A DNA stretch of 64,000 bases, taken from the NCBI RefSeq assembly GCF_002007565.1, contig NZ_CP015625.1:1984001-2048000 (forward strand), in the 5' to 3' direction. Positions 19,551-28,832 of this stretch are shown one piece after another. Below the pieces are notes generated by a model. That model did not search any database. It was not told the DNA's origin and saw only the letters and a program-made list of their open reading frames with translations. The DNA is from Ditibartonella choladocola. GTDB lineage: Bacteria; Pseudomonadota; Alphaproteobacteria; Rhizobiales; Rhizobiaceae. Each line of letters opens with the position of its first letter. Position 1 is the first letter of the stretch. Made by a program: the position numbers and the translations under genes.

Positions 19551-20147
19551 ATTGTTTTGCTGTTTAATTTTTACATCATGAATTTCTTCTTGCCCCCGCT
19601 GGCAAGTCGAAAGCAGTATTAAGAGAATTTAGAGCAACCCGCGCTCATTTTAAGAACGCTTAATAAAAGCGCAGAGGTTGCACCAGAGCCGGTCAATAGT
19701 GTTTTTTGAAACCATTGATATTATTTAATATTTTTATTTTTTGCTTATTTCTTCTTAAAAAATGCATAAAATTTAATCAATAAATAAAAACGCCTAATTT
19801 TTAGGTTTTTTCTCTTGTTTTCACTTGTTGTTCGTGTAAATCTTGGGGTGTCGGAAATAAAACCGGTTTTCTTTTTTGAAGAAGACAAAGTTAGAGCTTC
19901 AAAGAGAAAGACTAGGTTTTCCGACAAATACAGGATGACACTATAGGTTAAAAAATACGCTTGGTTTCATAAGTTGAATGTCGATACGCCGCCTTTCTTG
20001 TGCTGATTATCCGGTTTTCAAAAAAATTAAACGGATAATACCCGACAGCACAAATGGCAAAACCGGAATTTGTTCATAATGCCCGTTCGGTTTTTCGGGG
20101 TTTCTTTAAAAAACCGGAATGCTTTTTAAGCGGGAGAGGAAAAGTTC
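19551..20147. other. AT-rich intergenic region
   Basis: About 600 bp before the ABC importer operon. It is AT-rich. A small hairpin (CCTAATTTTTAGG followed by six T) lies near 19792-19812. No gene seen. The promoter of the importer operon is expected here. Confidence 0.4.
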
Positions 20148-21455
20148 ATGCAAGCGAAATGTCGAAACAACAGCGACAATGCTTTTTATTCCTTTCCTCG
20201 CAACGGTTCTTCAAGGAACCTCACTTCTTGCCTTAAAGGCCAAAAGAAAATTGCAACTTCAAAAATACTGCGCCTCGAAAGGGCGGATATAAAAAGCTTT
20301 ATCCGGAAGAGGTTCAAACAAGGTTTTTCAACTTTTAAACAAGCTTTCCCGATTGCGACTTTTTCGGCCGCCAAAGTTGCTTTTAAAAGTCTTTTTAAAA
20401 CAAGGCTTCTGTCAGCCGGTTTTCTTTCATCAAGTTTTCTTTCGGCTAATCTTCTTTGTGGGAGTTTGGCGCTTCTATTATGTCCGCAAACGCTTGAGGC
20501 AAAAGAGGTTCAAAAAGCCCCTGACAAAGTGCGTTTTCAACTCGACTGGTTACCCGGTGGCGATAAAACCGCCATTTATGTTTGTGTGAACAAAGGGTTT
20601 TGCAAATCCGAAGGGCTTGATGTTGCGATTGAACCGGGGCGTGGCGGCAATGACGCGATTACCCGCATTGCTGCCGGAGTGAGCGATGTGGGAGCAGCCG
20701 ACATCACCGCGCTTATGGCTGCGCGTGTAAGCGCAAATGTGAAGGTGAGCGCGGTTATGGCGATCTTCAACAAAACGCCGCATGCGTTTTATGTGCTTTC
20801 CGATAGCCCCATTCAGAAAATCGCCGATATAAAGGGCAAAGCTGTTGCCACCTCGCCTTTTACCGCTTCCAATCTTTTCCTGCCGCCTTTTTTGAAAACC
20901 CAGAATTTATCCATGGATGATATTACGCTTACACGGGTCGACTCCGGTGCTTTGGGGCCGATGTTGATAACCGGAAAGACCGATGTGATTATTGCGTGGC
21001 TCACCGACTACACGCGTTACGAAGAACAGGCCAGAATTGCGCATAAAGAAATCAAAGCCTTTCCTTGGGTGGAAAGTGGACTTGATCTTTATGGCAGTTC
21101 GCTGATTGCTTCAGACAAATTCATTTCCGAACGGCCTGATGTTCTGACCCGCTTTATCAAAGCCTATCGCCAATCAATCATATTCATGCATGAACATCCC
21201 GATGAAGCGGTCGATGCGGTGATGGAAAGTGTTCCCGAACTTGATCGGCAGAGTGTTAAAGGTTCGCTTCTCGATACATTGAAGCTCATTTACAATGACG
21301 AGACAGATCAATACGGCCTTGGCTCTTTCCGTCGCGACAAGCTTCAACGCACATGGCAAAAGACTGCCGAAGCTTTAAACCTCGACCCGAATGCGGTGAC
21401 CGCTGAAAGTGCCGTTAAAACCGGTTTTTCCGAAAATCTGGAGGGCTTCAAATGA
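20148..21455 (+). CDS. ABC transporter substrate-binding protein, NMT1/SsuA-like
   Basis: Periplasmic solute receptor for a three-component importer. The mature domain starts near [19 protein letters not shown] and shows [13 protein letters not shown] and the hinge/ligand pattern of the NMT1/THI5-SsuA group, which bind pyrimidines, sulfonates, taurine or related compounds. A basic region of about 90 residues precedes the export signal (around [16 protein letters not shown]), which is odd. The start at 20148 is supported by GGAGAGG, so the extension appears genuinely translated. First gene of an operon with the ATPase and permease. From context a purine or ureide ligand is possible. Confidence 0.82.
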   Translation: MQAKCRNNSDNAFYSFPRNGSSRNLTSCLKGQKKIATSKILRLERADIKSFIRKRFKQGFSTFKQAFPIATFSAAKVAFKSLFKTRLLSAGFLSSSFLSANLLCGSLALLLCPQTLEAKEVQKAPDKVRFQLDWLPGGDKTAIYVCVNKGFCKSEGLDVAIEPGRGGNDAITRIAAGVSDVGAADITALMAARVSANVKVSAVMAIFNKTPHAFYVLSDSPIQKIADIKGKAVATSPFTASNLFLPPFLKTQNLSMDDITLTRVDSGALGPMLITGKTDVIIAWLTDYTRYEEQARIAHKEIKAFPWVESGLDLYGSSLIASDKFISERPDVLTRFIKAYRQSIIFMHEHPDEAVDAVMESVPELDRQSVKGSLLDTLKLIYNDETDQYGLGSFRRDKLQRTWQKTAEALNLDPNAVTAESAVKTGFSENLEGFK

Positions 21456-22273
21456 CAACAAGCCAATTGCAACCCATAGAAATGAAACCAAGCAATGCGA
21501 TTTCTCCCCCCTCTATCCGTTTTGAAGGGCTAAGCCAGTTTTTCACGACATCGACAGGGCGAACACAAGCCCTCCACAATATTAGTTTCGATGTTCGCTA
21601 TCACGAATTTCTTGCGGTATTGGGGCCTTCCGGTTGTGGCAAATCCACGCTTTTGCGGTTGATTGCCGGTCTTTTGAAACCGACACAGGGCAAGGTGGAA
21701 GTTTTCGGTATGCCGGTCAAGGAGCCGCGCGAAGATGTCGGCATTGTTTTTCAGCGCCCGACATTGCTGCCATGGCTCAATATTGTGGACAATATTACCT
21801 TTCCGATCAAACACAAATTCGGCAAGGTCAATTCCGCCGATATTGATAAAGCCCATGAACTTGTGCGCATGATCGGCCTTACCGGTTTTGAAAAACGTAT
21901 GCCGGAAGAATTGTCGGGCGGTATGCAGCAGCGTGTCGGCATTGCCCGCGCGCTTCATCTCGACCCCGATATTTTGTTAATGGATGAACCGTTTTCTGCC
22001 CTTGATGCATTAACCCGCGATGAAATGGGTTTTGAACTTTTAAGAATTTTTTCCGACCGGCCGAAAACCGTGATGTTCATTACCCATTCTGTCAATGAAG
22101 CTGCCATTCTTGCCGACCGTGTGCTGGTTCTCGCCGGCCGGCCGGGAACTGTTTTAACCGAACTCGACGTGCCGCTCGGACGGCCACGCAATGCCGAAAC
22201 TGCAAACCAAAAGGTGGTCCATGACTTCGCTCACACCCTCAGAAACCTCCTCATCAAGCCAAAGCTCGCTTAA
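21452..22273 (+). CDS. ABC transporter ATP-binding protein
   Basis: Energy-coupling ATPase of the importer, 273 aa. Walker [10 protein letters not shown], signature [15 protein letters not shown], Walker [10 protein letters not shown], and the switch histidine in MFITHSV are all present. The family is that of SsuB/TauB. Its ATG overlaps the receptor gene stop by four bases. Confidence 0.93.
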   Translation: MTTSQLQPIEMKPSNAISPPSIRFEGLSQFFTTSTGRTQALHNISFDVRYHEFLAVLGPSGCGKSTLLRLIAGLLKPTQGKVEVFGMPVKEPREDVGIVFQRPTLLPWLNIVDNITFPIKHKFGKVNSADIDKAHELVRMIGLTGFEKRMPEELSGGMQQRVGIARALHLDPDILLMDEPFSALDALTRDEMGFELLRIFSDRPKTVMFITHSVNEAAILADRVLVLAGRPGTVLTELDVPLGRPRNAETANQKVVHDFAHTLRNLLIKPKLA

Positions 22274-23057
22274 CAGGAAGAAGATAAAGCTGTTTCACCT
22301 CTCCTCGCTAATGTCGGCTTTACCGGCAGTGTTGCTCATTGTGGCTATTCTTGTGATCTGGCAATTGGCAGCGGTGTTTTTTGCCATTCCCTCTTTCATC
22401 CTGCCGCAGCCGGTTGAAATTTTCAAAGCTTTCCATGTGATTGATGGATCGCGTTGGGCTGTTCATATATTTGCAACTTTGCGGGTCGCACTTCTCGGCT
22501 TCTTCGTATCCATTCTGATTGCTTTGCCGCTTGCTGTCTGTCTCATCCGCTCGCCGCTTTTATCGAAAACAGTTTATCCGTTATTGGTCATTATCCAGTC
22601 GACACCGGTTGTCGCCATTGCGCCGATTGTCATTGTCGCCTTCGGTTCGGGTGACTTTCCGCGCATTCTCATCACCTTTCTTATTTCGTTTTTTCCGCTG
22701 GTTATTGCCACTTCGACAGGGCTTCTTTCTACACCGCCCGAATTGATCGAGCTGTCAAAATCGCTCCGCGCACCGGTTCGCCGTGAAATATTGCAAATCC
22801 GCCTGCCCTATGCCGTGCCCTATATTTTCTCGGCCTTGAAAATTTCCATTACTTTATGCGTCATCGGCGCGGTTGTTGCCGAATTTGTTTCGGCCGATAA
22901 AGGCATAGGTTTCTTCCTCCAGCTTTCCACCTCGATTTATAAAATACCGCAAGCCTGGGCGGGGCTTTTTGTGCTGGCTGCCATGTCGCTTATCTTGTTC
23001 CAACTTGTTATTCTTACCCAGAAACTTCTCTTCCCGTGGAGTATCAAAAAGGGTTGA
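22221..23057 (+). CDS. ABC transporter permease
   Basis: Membrane subunit of the importer with about six helices and the EAA-like loop ([22 protein letters not shown]). The best start is the ATG at 22221, with AGGTGG upstream; it overlaps the ATPase gene by about 50 bp. An in-frame ATG also exists at 22191. Family SsuC/TauC (BPD_transp_1). Same operon as the ATPase. Confidence 0.9.
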   Translation: MTSLTPSETSSSSQSSLNRKKIKLFHLSSLMSALPAVLLIVAILVIWQLAAVFFAIPSFILPQPVEIFKAFHVIDGSRWAVHIFATLRVALLGFFVSILIALPLAVCLIRSPLLSKTVYPLLVIIQSTPVVAIAPIVIVAFGSGDFPRILITFLISFFPLVIATSTGLLSTPPELIELSKSLRAPVRREILQIRLPYAVPYIFSALKISITLCVIGAVVAEFVSADKGIGFFLQLSTSIYKIPQAWAGLFVLAAMSLILFQLVILTQKLLFPWSIKKG

Positions 23058-23105
23058 AAAGAAAAAAGCTTCAAAACATAAAAAACGGACAAGGGGGGTA
23101 ACATT

Positions 23106-24053
23106 TTGCAACACCGTTTGATGAAATATCTTGACGAGGTGGCGCGTTCCGGTTCGCTGCGCAGTGCCGCACAAAAGCTTCATGTTGCCGCTTCTGCCAT
23201 CCAGCGGCAAATAAAGCTCTTTGAAGAAGAAATCGGCACACCGGTTTTTTCCCGCAGCCATAAGGGGCTGGAACTCACGGCCACCGGCGAACTGGTGCTT
23301 GGCCATATCCGCGAAACAATGCGCAATGAAGAGCGGATGTTGAGCGAGATAAAAGCTTTAAACGGTGTTATCCGCCAGAATTTGACAATTGTTTGCGAAG
23401 AAAATCTGGCGGCTACTGTTCTTTTTTCCGCAATTGTCGACTTCCAGAAAAACCACAAATCCACCAAAATCAACGTGTTGACGACTGAAAACGACAATGT
23501 GCAAAATGTGCTTCTTGATGGCAAAGCCGATCTTGCTTTGGCCTATGACATAGAAAAGCAGCCCCGTTTTGCGATTGATAAAGAGGTGAAATGCCCGCTT
23601 GGCCTCTTTTTTCGCAAAGGTCATAGTCTCGAAAAACGCTTGCAAGGAAAAACAAAAATCAATCTTGCCGAAATGATTGGCGAAGCTTTGGTTCTTCCCG
23701 GAAAAGGCACAAAATTGAAATCGCTCATCGAAACGCTTGGACCCCCGCTTGTTACCGCCGTTCCGATTGTCGAAACATCATCCATTCCATTGATTGTTCA
23801 ACTCGTTGCAACCGGAAACTATGTTTCCATTTTAAGCCGCACAGAATTGCCGGAAGGGTTTGATAATGAATTTCTCTTCATTCCCGTTATTACCCATCCC
23901 GCTTATCGCATTTTGACATTGTTCCACCAGACAAACCGTGCGTTAAAACCGGTTGAACAACAGTTTCAACATGTATTGACCGGAAAAATGAAAGAAAGTC
24001 TTGGCCCACGCAACCAAAACTTTTCCGGAGGGAAAGAAAATCAGGGAGAATGA
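23106..24053 (+). CDS. LysR-family transcriptional regulator
   Basis: 315-aa regulator with an N-terminal winged helix (SGSLRSAAQKLHVAASAIQRQIKLFEEE) and a periplasmic-binding-like effector domain. The start is TTG at 23106, supported by a very strong AAGGGGGG six bases upstream. It follows the importer genes at 48 bp and precedes allE, so it probably controls purine-ring catabolism, with a pathway intermediate as effector (inference). Confidence 0.9.
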   Translation: MQHRLMKYLDEVARSGSLRSAAQKLHVAASAIQRQIKLFEEEIGTPVFSRSHKGLELTATGELVLGHIRETMRNEERMLSEIKALNGVIRQNLTIVCEENLAATVLFSAIVDFQKNHKSTKINVLTTENDNVQNVLLDGKADLALAYDIEKQPRFAIDKEVKCPLGLFFRKGHSLEKRLQGKTKINLAEMIGEALVLPGKGTKLKSLIETLGPPLVTAVPIVETSSIPLIVQLVATGNYVSILSRTELPEGFDNEFLFIPVITHPAYRILTLFHQTNRALKPVEQQFQHVLTGKMKESLGPRNQNFSGGKENQGE

Positions 24054-24059
24054 ATATTA

Positions 24060-24158
24060 TGAAATCTCTTTGCCAGCGCTTGAAAGAAGTTCAGGATTTA
24101 TCCGATAAAATTTTTAAAAAACTTGACCGACGAGACAGGCAAAACAGCAAAAATTAGA
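24060..24158 (+). CDS. possible small protein
   Basis: Reading frame of 32 codons starting MKSLCQRLKEVQDL, strongly basic at the C-terminus, in the gap between the LysR gene and allE. A GGGAG lies about 11 bases before the ATG. I do not recognise it and it could be chance. Confidence 0.2.
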
Positions 24159-24242
24159 ATAAATTTTCCAAGCGGTTTTAAAAGCTTTTTGACGAAAGAA
24201 AGTTTTTGAAAAAGCTTTCACAAAAGAGGAGACAACAATTTG

Positions 24243-25064
24243 ATGAATGAGAAAGACTATTATTTTCCGCTTGGCGGTTTGCCGACACGTTCCGAACTTT
24301 TAAGCAGCAAAGCCACCTTCAAAGACGCTTATATGGTGATGCCCGCTTCTGTCATGTCGGATATTGTAACAAGCCAATTGCCGTTTTTTACAAAATCCCG
24401 CTTCTGGGTTTTGGCGCGCCCGATGACGGGTTTTTCAGAAACATTTTCCCAATATATAGGCGAAATCGAACCTTCGGGCGGGGCAACACATCCGGAAAAT
24501 GACAAGCGTGCGGAAGCCGTTTTTTTTGTGACTGATGGTGCGCTCACCATTGTACTTGAAGGCGAAAAACATGTTCTTCACAAAGGTGGTTTTGCCTATC
24601 TTCCTGCCGGTCACGATTATCAATTATGGAATGAAGCAAAAACCACCGCGCGCTTTCACTGGATCCGCAAAGCTTATGAAAAAGTGGAAGGGCTTGATAA
24701 ACCTGATGCAATCTTTTCTTCCGACCAGCAAATAACGCCTGCCGAAATGAAAGGCCATGAGGGCGTATGGATGACAAGCCGTTTCATGGATATGAACGAC
24801 TTGCGCCATGACATGAATGTTGCCATTGTCACCTTTATGCCGGGTGCTCATATTCCTTTCATGGAAACCCACGTGATGGAACACGGGCTTTATGTCTTGC
24901 AAGGCAAAGGCGTTTATCGGTTGAATGATGATTGGGTGGAAGTCGAAAAAGGCGATTTTATGTGGTTGCGCGCATTTTGCCCGCAAGCCTGCTATGCAGG
25001 CGGACCCGAACCATTCCGTTATCTCCTCTATAAAGATATAAACCGGCACGCAAAACTCTGGTAA
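24243..25064 (+). CDS. allE: (S)-ureidoglycine aminohydrolase
   Basis: Bicupin enzyme that releases ammonia from ureidoglycine to give ureidoglycolate, the substrate of AllA. 273 aa with two cupin halves. The first half is seen in GDxAYLPAGHDYQLWN-type residues. The second half carries the Mn ligands in HIPFMETHVMEHGLYVLQGKG and the late motif GDFMWLRAFCPQACYAGG. The ATG follows AGGAGACAAC; a TTG just before it is also possible. allC or alc, needed to make ureidoglycine from allantoate, is not in the window. Confidence 0.92.
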   Translation: MNEKDYYFPLGGLPTRSELLSSKATFKDAYMVMPASVMSDIVTSQLPFFTKSRFWVLARPMTGFSETFSQYIGEIEPSGGATHPENDKRAEAVFFVTDGALTIVLEGEKHVLHKGGFAYLPAGHDYQLWNEAKTTARFHWIRKAYEKVEGLDKPDAIFSSDQQITPAEMKGHEGVWMTSRFMDMNDLRHDMNVAIVTFMPGAHIPFMETHVMEHGLYVLQGKGVYRLNDDWVEVEKGDFMWLRAFCPQACYAGGPEPFRYLLYKDINRHAKLW

Positions 25065-25396
25065 GGCAAAACGCTGGTGCAACTTTATGAAGGCAAACTT
25101 AGGCGAGGTAAAACTCTCGTGCAACTTTTGCTAATGCAAAACTTTGGCGGGGCAAAACTTTGCTCATGTTTTTAAAGCGGGAGTTTTGAATAGCAAACAG
25201 CCGTTCAAGCCATCCATGCGTTAAAATGCTCCTCGTCGTCGTGAAGATTTTGTCGCGTCTGTTCTCCCAGATTTTGGCGGCATTCTGCTGGCGGCTTTCC
25301 GCCAGAAAATCTGGATGAACGGTTGTTATGACAGTTGCAAGCTCTCCTTGACTTGTCATCAATATTGGTTATTTGTAATACAATAAAGGAGATCAC

Positions 25397-25657
25397 ATGG
25401 CTCGCACAACAACAATGACAGTACGCATTGGCGAAACACTGGGTGATTATGTTGCCCGCCAGATAGGCGACAACGGGCCTTATGAAAATGTGAGCGAATA
25501 TGTGCGTGATCTCATAAGAAAAGACAAGGAACGCCACGACAAACAGGCGTTTAACCGCCTGAAAGCCGAGTTACAGCTTGCGTTTTCCGAACCTGACGAG
25601 AGTTACGTTACTGCTTCGGCGGCAGACATTATTTCCAGAAACAAGAACAGGTCATGA
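25397..25657 (+). CDS. parD: ParD-like antitoxin
   Basis: 86-aa ribbon-helix-helix DNA-binding antitoxin. The N-terminal strand TTTMTVRIGETLGDYV and the helix VSEYVRDLIRKDKER are typical, with a charged C-terminal tail that wraps the toxin. A perfect AAAGGAG precedes the ATG. It overlaps the toxin gene by four bases and would repress the pair. Confidence 0.9.
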   Translation: MARTTTMTVRIGETLGDYVARQIGDNGPYENVSEYVRDLIRKDKERHDKQAFNRLKAELQLAFSEPDESYVTASAADIISRNKNRS

Positions 25658-25965
25658 GCGGTTTTCGGCTGCAACAGGCAGCAATTTTCCGTCTTGACGA
25701 GATCTATCTATACACGTCAAACAAATGGGGAGCGGCAAGAGCGGAAGACTATTTGAATGGTTTATTCAACTGTTTTCAAGCAATTGCCGATGGTCAGGTA
25801 ATATCCCGACCGATACCTGCCGAATTTTCCGTTCACGGCTATTTCTACCGCTATAAACATCATTATATCTATTGGAAAAAGCTGAAAAACGGCGATACAG
25901 GTATTGTCACAATATTGCATGAGCGTATGCACCAGATCGACCGTTTCAAGGATGATTTTTTCTGA
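25654..25965 (+). CDS. parE: ParE/RelE-superfamily toxin
   Basis: 103-aa toxin that in this family poisons DNA gyrase. Motifs AIFRLDEIYLYTSNKWG and the C-terminal VTILHERMHQIDRF match ParE proteins. Translationally coupled to the ParD-like antitoxin. As a chromosomal pair next to metabolic genes it may simply stabilise the region. Confidence 0.9.
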   Translation: MSGFRLQQAAIFRLDEIYLYTSNKWGAARAEDYLNGLFNCFQAIADGQVISRPIPAEFSVHGYFYRYKHHYIYWKKLKNGDTGIVTILHERMHQIDRFKDDFF

Positions 25966-26277
25966 AACACGAAAAGTGCGCCGGTGTGAAGCCTGTTTTG
26001 ATTGGCTGGTACTTTGATGACAAGGTCAGGAGCTTCACAAGGAAATTTTCAAAAATATAAGGCTTGGCACAAATAAAAATCGTTATGCAACCCAAGCTTT
26101 CATTGCCTCACGCTTAAACAGGCAATGACGGGAAGACCGCGTCTCGAACTTGGCCGCTACCGGCGCGACGCGTGCGCCAGCTTTTCACAATCAAACTTTT
26201 GTCAGTTGCTGTTTTAAACGTCGATAGTGGCGTATAAGGATAATGATTGAAAAACACATTCTGATAAGGCAATTTTT
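25966..26277. other. intergenic region with hairpins
   Basis: About 310 bp without a gene. A perfect eight-base stem CATTGCCT/AGGCAATG lies at 26101-26127. A GC-rich hairpin GGCGC/GCGCC at 26162-26178 is followed by a short T-run. One of these may end the parDE transcript. Confidence 0.45.
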
Positions 26278-27312
26278 ATGGCTGAAACACTCATCCAATG
26301 TTTTGACGGGCACAATGACATTCTCTCCAAAATCCGCGACGAGAAAAACCTTGACCCGTCGGCTTTCATCAACGGTTTTGAAAGTGCAGAACTTGACCTG
26401 CCAAAGGCTGAAAAAGGCGGCCTGATTGGCGGGCTTTGTGCGGTTTATCCGCCATCGGTCGACCTTCAGCCGGATGAAAACGGTGTCTATCCCGAATTAT
26501 TGTTAAAAGATGCAACAAAGCCGACCATGGAAATGGCAAAGCTTCTCCATGATATTGAAAAGCTGAAACCTGAACGTTTCAAAATTTGCAAAACCGCGCG
26601 TGATATTAAAGAGGCAATCAAGGCTCACCAGTTTGCTGCGGTTTTTCATATTGAAGGTGCGGAAGCCATTGGCGAAAATCTGGAAGAGCTTGCCCGTCTC
26701 TATCAGGATGGGTTGCGCAGCCTCGGCCCCGTCTGGAGCAGACCCAATATATTCGGTTTCGGAGTGCCGTTCAAATATGGCTCGACAGGCGACATCGGAC
26801 CGGGCTTGACAGATACGGGCAAAAAACTTGTTCGCGAGTGTAACAAGCTCGGCATAATGGTTGATCTTTCGCATATGAACGAAAAAGGCTTCTGGGACAT
26901 TGCAAAATTGAGCGACGCACCGCTTGTTGCTTCCCATTCCAACGCCTATCACTTGAGCCATCAAAGCCGTAACCTCACAGACGAACAATTGCGCGCTATC
27001 GGAAAAAGCAAGGGGTTGGTCGGCATTAATTTCGGAGTCAAATTCCTGCGCGAAGATGGCGAACGCAACCGCGACACACCGCTTAAAACCATTATCAACC
27101 ACATGCGCTATATCGTCGATATTGTCGGCGTGGAACATGTCGGCCTTGGTTCGGATTTCGATGGCACAACAATTCCGAATGAATTGCATGATTGTTCACA
27201 ATTGCCGAAACTCGTCGCCGAAATGGAAAAATCCGGTTTTAACCATGACGAGATCGAGAAAATTACCTCGAAAAACTGGATCTCGGTTCTGGAACGCACC
27301 TGGGGCGAATAA
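26278..27312 (+). CDS. membrane dipeptidase family (M19) zinc peptidase
   Basis: 344-aa metallopeptidase of the renal dipeptidase family, which cleaves dipeptides, often with D-residues. Zinc ligands are visible: DGHND at the start, the bridging Glu in AVFHIEGAEAI, and the later histidines in VDLSHMNEKG and VASHSNAYHLSHQSRN. The Asp in HVGLGSDFDGTT completes the site. No signal peptide, so cytoplasmic. Single gene. Confidence 0.9.
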   Translation: MAETLIQCFDGHNDILSKIRDEKNLDPSAFINGFESAELDLPKAEKGGLIGGLCAVYPPSVDLQPDENGVYPELLLKDATKPTMEMAKLLHDIEKLKPERFKICKTARDIKEAIKAHQFAAVFHIEGAEAIGENLEELARLYQDGLRSLGPVWSRPNIFGFGVPFKYGSTGDIGPGLTDTGKKLVRECNKLGIMVDLSHMNEKGFWDIAKLSDAPLVASHSNAYHLSHQSRNLTDEQLRAIGKSKGLVGINFGVKFLREDGERNRDTPLKTIINHMRYIVDIVGVEHVGLGSDFDGTTIPNELHDCSQLPKLVAEMEKSGFNHDEIEKITSKNWISVLERTWGE

Positions 27313-27532
27313 AGCTTTTTAAAATGCCAATGCGTTCGGCCGGTTGAATCGCATTGGCTAAATATGTTTTTGCTATTTACGGCATAAAGAAAAAAACAAA
27401 AGACAACACTGGTACGTGAACCGGCGTTGACTATATAGAAAAACCACCGAGCATAAAAACGCTACAGTTTTAACGGGAATATTTTTGGCTCACCAAAGTT
27501 CCGACAAAGATAGTTTTTTCTCGAAAACTGGT

Positions 27533-28105
27533 TTAACCGGATTTATCCTCGCTGTTCAGGAAAAGAATTTTTTCCGGTATGGCTTTCACAGCCCATTGCG
27601 GCAAATCTTTCCGGATGAATTGGACGTGCCCTTTATCCCTATGCAATACAAGCGAATAAGCGCGGCTTGTCGAATTATCAAACACAAGTGAAAGATCGGC
27701 GATTTCCATAAGCTTTGGCAAATTGGCCATGCTTCTTGGATAACGCCGCTCAATATCTTCCTTCACAATATTATGGCCGCCGCTTTTTACCCGCGAGCGC
27801 ACCCTTAAACCGGAAGTTTTGGCACTGTCCAATCCGATATAGACGAGGTTGATCCTGAACCCCTGATTTTTAATATCCTGAACTTTTTTCAAAAACACAT
27901 TTCCTGTGGCCGTTGTCTCTACCGCAAAGGATTGTTGCGCTTTGACGAGTGCCTCACGCTGTTTTACTGCTGCTATTCCCTGCTCAACTGGCGCACCTGG
28001 CAAAACATCCGGATTGACAATGGGCATTTTGAATTTCCGGCATGTTGTAAAGGTTGTTTTACCCGCACCGTTTACACCGGCGATAATCCATAATTCAGGC
28101 TGCAT
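27533..28105 (-). CDS. zeta-toxin-like P-loop kinase
   Basis: 190-aa P-loop protein with Walker A GVNGAGKTTF right at the N-terminus and the layout of zeta toxins/UDP-GlcNAc kinases (NPDVLPG, VETTATGNVFL, then VKEDIERRYPRS with basic residues). Zeta toxins phosphorylate peptidoglycan precursors. Its start overlaps the end of a small upstream gene by about 11 bases, as in toxin-antitoxin operons. It could instead be a housekeeping kinase of the same family. Confidence 0.75.
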   Translation of the reverse strand: MQPELWIIAGVNGAGKTTFTTCRKFKMPIVNPDVLPGAPVEQGIAAVKQREALVKAQQSFAVETTATGNVFLKKVQDIKNQGFRINLVYIGLDSAKTSGLRVRSRVKSGGHNIVKEDIERRYPRSMANLPKLMEIADLSLVFDNSTSRAYSLVLHRDKGHVQFIRKDLPQWAVKAIPEKILFLNSEDKSG

Positions 28106-28331
28106 CTGTCAAAACCTTCAAGATTTTTTCATTAAGCGCATCATCAACTGCGATGAGCACTTTTGTGCCATCAGGATTTTCACGAATATATTGCCCCTCT
28201 TCCAACCCGTCTTCACGGTCATAAATGGCAGAATTGCGGGGAAAGTGAACACTTCTCACATAGTCCATATAGTCGTTCGACGAGGCTGACAAAATGTCAT
28301 CCAACAACTGATCGTGCCCGTCCTTCATCAT
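28095..28331 (-). CDS. small protein paired with zeta-like kinase, putative antitoxin
   Basis: 78-aa acidic protein starting MMKDGHDQLLDDILSA. It ends with an EGQYIRENPDGTKVLI segment and an NEKILKVL helix. AGAGG precedes the two ATG codons. Position directly upstream of, and overlapping, the kinase gene suggests the neutralising partner. I do not recognise a named antitoxin family. Confidence 0.6.
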   Translation of the reverse strand: MMKDGHDQLLDDILSASSNDYMDYVRSVHFPRNSAIYDREDGLEEGQYIRENPDGTKVLIAVDDALNEKILKVLTDAA

Positions 28332-28832
28332 GTGAATACCTCTGCATCCATCTGTTTTCGGGAACCCTTACTATGCAAAATTTTTAAAAAACCGGCAAGT
28401 CAAACAACAAACCGGTTAAACTTTCACTTTTTGAGTAAAACGCCTGTCTCTTTCATTCGCTGAAGCGAACCCGCATTGTTTGAACGTTCAAACACGATCT
28501 TCATTCGATTTTTATTCTTCCCGTCAACACTGTTGCAAAAAGTGGGCAAGATTTTGCCTCATCAAGTATAGCAAAAAATAATCAGTTTATTTTAACCGAA
28601 CTTGATAACGCGTTTCATTTGAACAATACGCGCTTGCGTTTCTGTCATATTTTTTTAAAGAAAAATTTTGCTTTTCCCCAGCCAATCGGGCAGAACATGT
28701 CATTCGTTTTTTTAAAGCCGCCATTCATTCGACAATAACCTTCCTTAATTAAAAGGCTGCAAAAATTGACATAAGCGCGTGATGTCAATAGATGATGGAA
28801 ACGCCTTTGAAGGGCGCTTGAGGACATTTGTC
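28332..28832. other. divergent intergenic region
   Basis: About 500 bp between the zeta-like pair (minus) and an MFS gene (plus). AT-rich, with no credible gene. It must carry both promoters. Confidence 0.4.
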
